The notes beneath the pieces were generated by a model. It was given only the letters and a program-made list of their open reading frames with translations, was not told the origin of the DNA and made no database searches. Below are positions 1 through 3,794 of a stretch of 6,031 nucleotides of DNA, piece after piece (within the stretch, counting starts at the first letter, position 1; each line of letters begins with the position of its first letter). The stretch is from positions 1 to 6,031 of the forward strand of contig JAIZWN010000641.1 of NCBI GenBank assembly GCA_020443945.1. The letters run 5' to 3'. The position numbers and the translations under genes are program-made. The stretch comes from Candidatus Thiosymbion ectosymbiont of Robbea hypermnestra (GTDB lineage Bacteria; Pseudomonadota; Gammaproteobacteria; Chromatiales; Chromatiaceae).

Positions 1-38
1 GCCAGACGAAAGGGGCGGGAACGGATAGGCCAAATCTA

Positions 39-59
39 AGGACACGGGAAACCTGTCCT
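39..59 (+). other. Small hairpin with GAAA tetraloop
   Basis: AGGACA (39-44) pairs with TGTCCT (54-59). After a bulged C45, GG pairs with CC around a GAAA loop (48-51), which is of GNRA type. No T-run follows, so it is not a convincing intrinsic terminator. It could be part of an RNA or the 3' end of an upstream transcript, or chance. No reading frame crossing positions 1-80 looks like the tail of a gene. Confidence 0.25.
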
Positions 60-89
60 CTACTCTACTGTGAGAAATGAAGAACATCA

Positions 90-167
90 CACAAAGGCAC
101 AAAGCCACAAAGGGGTACTAAGGAGACTGTCTTTTTAGACAGGCTCTTAACCGCAAAGGCACAAAGA
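90..167. repeat. 8-bp CACAAAGG-type repeats split by a hairpin
   Basis: Three perfectly adjacent 8-bp units, CACAAAGG, CACAAAGC and CACAAAGG, occupy 90-113. Two more, CGCAAAGG and CACAAAGA, lie at 152-167. The hairpin at 121-148 separates the two groups. Intergenic repeats of the general kind 'CCACGAAGGCACGAAG' are common in bacterial chromosomes, and a loosely similar ACCACGAATGAAAGAG lies after the next gene near 1425. The sequence shows a repetitive intergenic element; its role is unknown. Confidence 0.6.
121..148. other. Imperfect hairpin between the 8-bp repeats
   Basis: GAGACTGTCT (123-132) pairs with AGACAGGCTC (137-146) at 9 of 10 positions around a TTTT loop, with flanking pairs at 121-122/147-148. 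The stem is nearly symmetric on both strands. It could be a weak terminator, a REP-like palindrome or a trace of a mobile-element end. No T-tract follows on the + strand, which argues against a standard terminator. Confidence 0.45.
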
Positions 168-178
168 ATTACCCGGAA

Positions 179-215
179 CGTTGCAAAATGAAATCATTTT
201 TTTTAATTTGCAACG
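179..215. promoter_or_regulatory. Inverted repeat abutting the ATPase start codon
   Basis: CGTTGCAAA (179-187) and TTTGCAACG (207-215) are perfect 9-bp inverted copies. After one mismatch, about five further weak pairs are possible inside. The right arm ends immediately before the ATG at 216, and no Shine-Dalgarno sequence is visible there. The element could be an operator for a dimeric regulator, or an mRNA stem that blocks initiation. A TTGCAA box (181) with TTTAAT (202) could also serve as a poor promoter driving a near-leaderless transcript. These roles are inference; the symmetry is seen directly. Confidence 0.5.
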
Positions 216-1388
216 ATGATACCCCGCCATGCCCACTCCCTCATAGAAGCGGCACTCGCCCGCCAGGCGGCGGTGGCGGTCATCGGCCCGCGTCAGGTCG
301 GCAAGACCACCCTGGCGCTGGAAATCGCCCAGAGCCGGCCCGCGATCTATCTCGACCTGGAGGCGACGGCGGATCGTGAGAAGCTATCCGATCCGGTGCT
401 CTTTCTCCACCAGCATTCGGATAAACTCGTCGTTCTCGACGAAATACACCGCCTACCCGCGTTATTCGAGGCCCTGCGGGGCATTATCGACGCCGGTCGT
501 CGCTCGGGCCACCGGACCGGCCGTTTTTTGATCCTGGGCTCGGCCTCCATCGACCTGCTGCGTCAGTCCGGCGAGACCCTTGCCGGGCGGATCGAGTATG
601 TGGATCTTACCCCCCTGTGCGCGACGGAGCTCGACGACGACCAGGCGCTACAACGACTGTGGGTACGCGGCGGCTTTCCGGACAGCTACCTGGCGTCGCA
701 CGACACCGACAGCCTGCGCATACGCCAGAGCTTCATTCGCACCTATCTGGAACGCGATGTACCCATGTTCGGGCCGCGCATTCCCGCCGAAACCCTGGAG
801 CGCCTCTGGATCATGCTGGCGCACAACCAGGGCACCCTGCTCAACGCCTCGCGGCTCGCCAACTCGCTGGCGGTCTCCGCGCCGACGGTAACCAACTATA
901 TCGGCTTGCTCGTCGATTTACTCCTGGTGCGGCGGCTCCCCCCGTTTCACGCCAACGTCAAAAAGCGTCTGGTGAAATCGCCCAAGACCTATATCCGCGA
1001 TAGCGGGCTGGTCCATGCGTTGCTCGGCATCGAAACCCATGACGAGCTGCTGGGGCACCCGGTGGTCGGCGCGAGCTGGGAAGGATGCGTGATCGAAAAC
1101 CTGCTGGCCGTCGCACCGGGCCGGGCCCGCGCCAGCTTCTACCGCACGGCCCGCGGGGCGGAGATCGACCTGTTACTCGAGCTCGGCGCCCGGCACGGCA
1201 CCTGGGCCATCGAGATCAAACGCGGACTCGCCCCCAAGGCCGAAAAAGGCTTCCACATCGCCCTCGACGACATTGGACCGGACCGGGCCTTCCTGATCTA
1301 CTCCGGCACGGACCGGTATCCCAAAGGAAACGGCATCGAGGCCATCGGCCTGCGCGCACTCGCCGAGGCGCTACGCAATTTGGGATAA
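216..1388 (+). CDS. AAA_14/DUF4143-family ATP-binding protein
   Basis: This 390-residue protein is a P-loop ATPase of the AAA_14 plus DUF4143 family, whose cellular role is poorly known. Walker A is GPRQVGKT (24-31), Walker B LVVLDEI (71-77, D75 and E76), and the sensor-1 region is FLILGSAS (104-111). The family motif RGGFP is at 151-155. Residues 195-240 resemble a winged helix. RDSGL is at 261-265. The C-terminus carries GAEIDLL (D317) and AIEIK (E333, K335), the layout of a PD-(D/E)XK nuclease-like fold, typical of DUF4143. Length is normal for the family, with no break. ATG 216 was chosen because it places the P-loop at the usual distance from the N-terminus, although no Shine-Dalgarno is visible and an inverted repeat touches the codon. 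The gene seems monocistronic: 192 nt separate it from the next CDS. Such genes are often scattered in accessory DNA; a toxin or defence role is sometimes suspected but not shown here. The family call is sure; the function is not. Confidence 0.93.
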   Translation: MIPRHAHSLIEAALARQAAVAVIGPRQVGKTTLALEIAQSRPAIYLDLEATADREKLSDPVLFLHQHSDKLVVLDEIHRLPALFEALRGIIDAGRRSGHRTGRFLILGSASIDLLRQSGETLAGRIEYVDLTPLCATELDDDQALQRLWVRGGFPDSYLASHDTDSLRIRQSFIRTYLERDVPMFGPRIPAETLERLWIMLAHNQGTLLNASRLANSLAVSAPTVTNYIGLLVDLLLVRRLPPFHANVKKRLVKSPKTYIRDSGLVHALLGIETHDELLGHPVVGASWEGCVIENLLAVAPGRARASFYRTARGAEIDLLLELGARHGTWAIEIKRGLAPKAEKGFHIALDDIGPDRAFLIYSGTDRYPKGNGIEAIGLRALAEALRNLG

Positions 1389-1470
1389 ACGAACCCCTTG
1401 CCCGCAACGGTTTGACGGAAGAGAACCACGAATGAAAGAGAATAAGGAGAAAACCCTGACCTGTGGGCTT

Positions 1471-1485
1471 GTCTCCTAATAGTAC
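1471..1485 (-). repeat. Inverted partner of the sequence at 115-127
   Basis: The reverse complement here reads GTACTATTAGGAGAC, which matches GTACTAAGGAGAC at 115-127 except for a 2-nt insertion. The two copies face each other across the DUF4143 ATPase gene. They may be remains of terminal inverted repeats of a small mobile cassette, or two copies of a scattered intergenic repeat. There is no transposase between them and no target-site duplication that I can recognise. Confidence 0.35.
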
Positions 1486-1486
1486 G

Positions 1487-1556
1487 GGATTCACAGGATT
1501 TTCAGGATTAACAGGATATTATAATTGTTACTTAAGAAAAATAATCCTGTGAATCC
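1487..1556. repeat. CAGGATT repeat element with 14-nt inverted arms
   Basis: GGATTCACAGGATT (1487-1500) and AATCCTGTGAATCC (1543-1556) are exact inverted copies separated by 42 nt. Inside the left half, CAGGAT recurs at about 10-bp spacing (starting near 1494, 1503 and 1512). The right arm continues into CCTGTCCTG. Elements built from 'AATCCTGTGAATCCTG' words are scattered in many bacterial genomes, so this is probably a dispersed palindromic intergenic repeat. Its position just ahead of the operon means that it would lie in or near the leader and could affect transcription or mRNA stability. Confidence 0.7.
1499..1525 (+). promoter_or_regulatory. Candidate promoter of the three-gene operon
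   Basis: A perfect TATAAT (1520-1525) lies in an AT-rich island within otherwise GC-rich DNA, about 55 nt ahead of the first operon start. The best -35 partner is only TTTTCA (1499-1504), 15 nt away, which is a weak match and short spacing. If used, transcription would start near 1532 and the leader would include the right arm of the inverted repeat. The -10 match is seen; promoter activity is inferred. Confidence 0.35.
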
Positions 1557-1569
1557 TGTCCTGTTTTGC

Positions 1570-1574
1570 GAGGA
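1570..1574 (+). promoter_or_regulatory. Ribosome binding site fixing start at 1581
   Basis: GAGGA lies 6 nt ahead of ATG 1581. A longer reading from TTG 1566 would place this site inside the gene, so the ATG is preferred. A second ATG directly follows at 1584 and is less well spaced. Confidence 0.6.
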
Positions 1575-1580
1575 CCCGCC

Positions 1581-2069
1581 ATGATGACGACAACGACAAA
1601 CCTCACCGACGCCCAGATCGACCAGCTCTCCGCCGAGCTGGAACACGCCATCGACGACATGGAAATCGACCGGCTCTCCACCGAGCTGGAACACGCCATC
1701 GACGATATGGAGAGCGCCATCGGTGGCATCAGGGTCGCCAGAGGACAAGAGGACCCGACCGAGCTGCCCGCATCGCAATCCGCTCGTCTCCAACAAGCCG
1801 TCGGTGAACCGGCCGGGGATTTCCTCCTGCGATTCAAGCGCGCCGCCCGCAAGGAGATCTGCGAGGAAGACGGATTCATTCACGACCAATGGACGGAATT
1901 CCAAGAGATCGCTAAAAAGGATCTGGTCAAGGTCAGCGCCGCCCTATTGGCCGGCATGGGAATCACCGGAGCCGGCCTGCTCGGTGCCGTGGTCCCGGTC
2001 GCGCTCTGGATTTTCGCGGCCCTCTCCAGCATCGGACTCTCGGCCTTGTGCGACGACGCCAGCGGTTAA
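1581..2069 (+). CDS. Small protein: acidic repeats, hydrophobic C-terminus
   Basis: I do not recognise this 162-residue protein. Near its N-terminus is a tandem duplication of a 16-residue acidic, probably helical unit, IDQLSAELEHAIDDME (13-28) and IDRLSTELEHAIDDME (29-44). Residues 50-75 look flexible, and 80-115 form a charged, probably helical region with FKRAARKEICEE. Residues 117-156 are strongly hydrophobic and rich in Gly and Ala, long enough for one or two membrane helices joined near G135-P139. There is no signal peptide. The gene is first in an apparent operon, ending 27 nt before the protease-NTPase gene. That context suggests a partner, substrate or membrane effector of the NTPase pair. 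The visible sequence does not resemble a gasdermin. The repeats leave a DNA duplication at 1617-1712. Existence of the gene is likely, given its good ribosome binding site and operon position; its function is unknown. Confidence 0.8.
   Translation: MMTTTTNLTDAQIDQLSAELEHAIDDMEIDRLSTELEHAIDDMESAIGGIRVARGQEDPTELPASQSARLQQAVGEPAGDFLLRFKRAARKEICEEDGFIHDQWTEFQEIAKKDLVKVSAALLAGMGITGAGLLGAVVPVALWIFAALSSIGLSALCDDASG
1617..1712 (+). repeat. 48-bp in-frame tandem duplication
   Basis: Two adjacent 48-bp units (1617-1664 and 1665-1712) differ at only 4 positions, giving two copies of a 16-residue helical motif. Two of the four changes are silent (GAC/GAT, GAA/GAG). The near-identity indicates a fairly recent duplication that kept the reading frame. 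Confidence 0.9.
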
Positions 2070-2096
2070 CGTTTAGAACGAAAGGGAAAATGACGC

Positions 2097-3794
2097 ATGA
2101 CGGAAGATAAGAATCCGCCCCTCGAGTCCATCCTGATGCGGATATTCGATCAGAAAGGCCAGCCGGTCGGCGCCGCGGTCCTGATCGACGACAAGCATGG
2201 CGTGACCTGCGCCCACGTGGTAAACGAGGCGCTTGGCAATCCCCACGAGGCCCAGGAGCGGCCGGTGGAAGACATCCGCATCGACTTTCCCCTGCTGGAG
2301 CCCGGCCAGAAAATCGCGGCCGAGATCGTCTTCTGGGAACCCATTTCCCAGGACGGTATTTCCGCAAACGGCGGGGACATCGCCGGGATTCGCCTCCGGC
2401 AGCCGAAGCCCGACGCGGCCATGCCCGCCCGCATGGTCGAGCAAACGGACCTGTGGGGGATCGACTTCCGTACTCAAGGGTTTCCCAAGTGTCACGGCCG
2501 GGGCGCATTGAGCATGGGCAAGATCCTGGCCGGGCGCGCGGACGGCTATGTCCAACTGGAGGCCGCCGGCGAGTACAAGATTCTGCCGGGCTTCAGCGGC
2601 GCCCCGGTGTGGAGTGAGGACGCCCGCGGTGTGGTCGGGATCATGGTCGTGGCCGAGACCAACCGCAACATCAAGGCCGGCTGGATGATCCCCACCGCCC
2701 GGCTGGCCCGTGCCTGGGACCGGATCTCAGGCGAGGAGCAACTCCCACGCCCCAAAGAGATCGCGATCCCCATGGTCGGCAGGGCCGTGGAGCCCACCTC
2801 GCCCTTTTACATCGAGCGCGACTCGGATCGAACCGCCGGAGAGCTGATCGAGAGCGAAACCGGCGTTACTCTAGCTATTATGGGTCCCCATCAGATCGGT
2901 AAGAGCTCCCTGTTGGCGCGGTTGATGGCGCGCGCCAGATCCAGGGGCAAGAAGATCGCCTACGTCAATTTCCAGGCGGAGTTCGACCAGCAGGATTTCC
3001 GTGACGCGGACCGCTTCTACCGGCACTTTTTCCGTCAGATCGGTGACAGCCTGGAGCTGGAGGACTCCACGGAGGACCCCAAGATCTGGAGCCCGAAGTG
3101 TGCTAACAACGCCAATGGCGGGCGATACTTAAGAAAACACATCCTCGCCAAGATCGACGCGCCGCTGGTTCTGGCGATGAACGAGGTGAGCCGGTGCTAC
3201 GACGCCGATTTTCGCTCCGACTTCCTCGGCATGTTACGCAGTTGGCACAATGATCGCGCCATGAAGCCCGAGCTCAAGCGGCTCGATATGGTGCTGGTCA
3301 TTGCCACCGAGACCAATAATGCCCTGATCACGGATCCCAATCAGTCGCCCTTCAACATCGGCGAAACCGTCAGGCTACGCGACTTCGATCGGACCCAAGT
3401 CGGCGAACTCAACCAGCTCCACGGCGACTGCCTGACGCCCAAAGAGCTCGAGGCGCTGCAAGAACTGGTGGGGGGGCACCCCTATCTAACCCGGGCCGCC
3501 CTCTACCACGTCGCCACCGGTCGCCACAGCGCCGCGGACCTGTTCGACAAGGCCCTGCGCGTCGACCCCGAAGGGCCCTTCGCCCACCACCTCCGTTACT
3601 ACGAGAGCGAGCTCAGCAGGCACGAGGACATAAAGCAGGGCATGCTGCAGGTGATTCGGCACGGCACGCGCCCGCCTCAGGAGATCCATTACCGGCTGCA
3701 AGCCCTGGGTCTCGTCCATGAGACCGGCGATGGTGGGGCAGCACCCCGCAACCGACTCTACGCCGACTTCTTCACCCAGCGGCTCGGCCCGTGA
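2097..3794 (+). CDS. Trypsin-like protease fused to AAA_35-type NTPase
   Basis: This 565-residue two-domain protein has no signal peptide or membrane segment, so it is probably cytosolic. Residues 10-205 form a trypsin-like serine protease. His40 lies in GVTCAHVV, Asp94 in GGDIAGIRL and Ser167 in PGFSGAPVW, with order and spacing fitting the chymotrypsin-fold triad. Residues 228-565 form a P-loop NTPase of the AAA_35 (AAA-like, STAND-related) type. Walker A is GPHQIGKS (263-270), and GGHPYLTR (459-466) and a C-terminal winged-helix-like end (515-560) follow. The Walker B equivalent, LVLAMNEVSR (357-366), has Asn362 (AAC codon, 3180-3182) where Asp is usual, though Glu363 is kept; hydrolysis may be impaired. 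ATG 2097 has an AAGGG-type site about 10 nt upstream; the ATG at 2090 is in another frame and stops quickly. The gene lies 27 nt after the small hydrophobic protein and overlaps the WD40 NTPase by 4 nt. Known STAND-like conflict proteins use such proteases as effectors; that role here is inference. Confidence 0.92.
   Translation: MTEDKNPPLESILMRIFDQKGQPVGAAVLIDDKHGVTCAHVVNEALGNPHEAQERPVEDIRIDFPLLEPGQKIAAEIVFWEPISQDGISANGGDIAGIRLRQPKPDAAMPARMVEQTDLWGIDFRTQGFPKCHGRGALSMGKILAGRADGYVQLEAAGEYKILPGFSGAPVWSEDARGVVGIMVVAETNRNIKAGWMIPTARLARAWDRISGEEQLPRPKEIAIPMVGRAVEPTSPFYIERDSDRTAGELIESETGVTLAIMGPHQIGKSSLLARLMARARSRGKKIAYVNFQAEFDQQDFRDADRFYRHFFRQIGDSLELEDSTEDPKIWSPKCANNANGGRYLRKHILAKIDAPLVLAMNEVSRCYDADFRSDFLGMLRSWHNDRAMKPELKRLDMVLVIATETNNALITDPNQSPFNIGETVRLRDFDRTQVGELNQLHGDCLTPKELEALQELVGGHPYLTRAALYHVATGRHSAADLFDKALRVDPEGPFAHHLRYYESELSRHEDIKQGMLQVIRHGTRPPQEIHYRLQALGLVHETGDGGAAPRNRLYADFFTQRLGP

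Noticed and set aside
1..80. Tail of an upstream gene
   Set aside because: All forward frames stop within 80 nt and the one longest reading has no coding character.
90..167. Possible CRISPR array
   Set aside because: The repeats are only 8 bp, mostly adjacent and without unique spacers of regular length.
1389..1470. Terminator after the DUF4143 ATPase gene
   Set aside because: Only weak pairing is visible (around CCGCAACGG) and no T-run follows.
1566..1580. TTG start extending the small protein by five residues
   Set aside because: The GAGGA site at 1570-1574 sits 6 nt before ATG 1581 and would be inside the longer reading frame; the TTG has no site of its own.
1491..1904. 137-residue reverse-strand open frame
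   Set aside because: It lies over the small + strand gene and the AT-rich repeat, has no recognisable domain, and its internal repeat only mirrors the 48-bp duplication.
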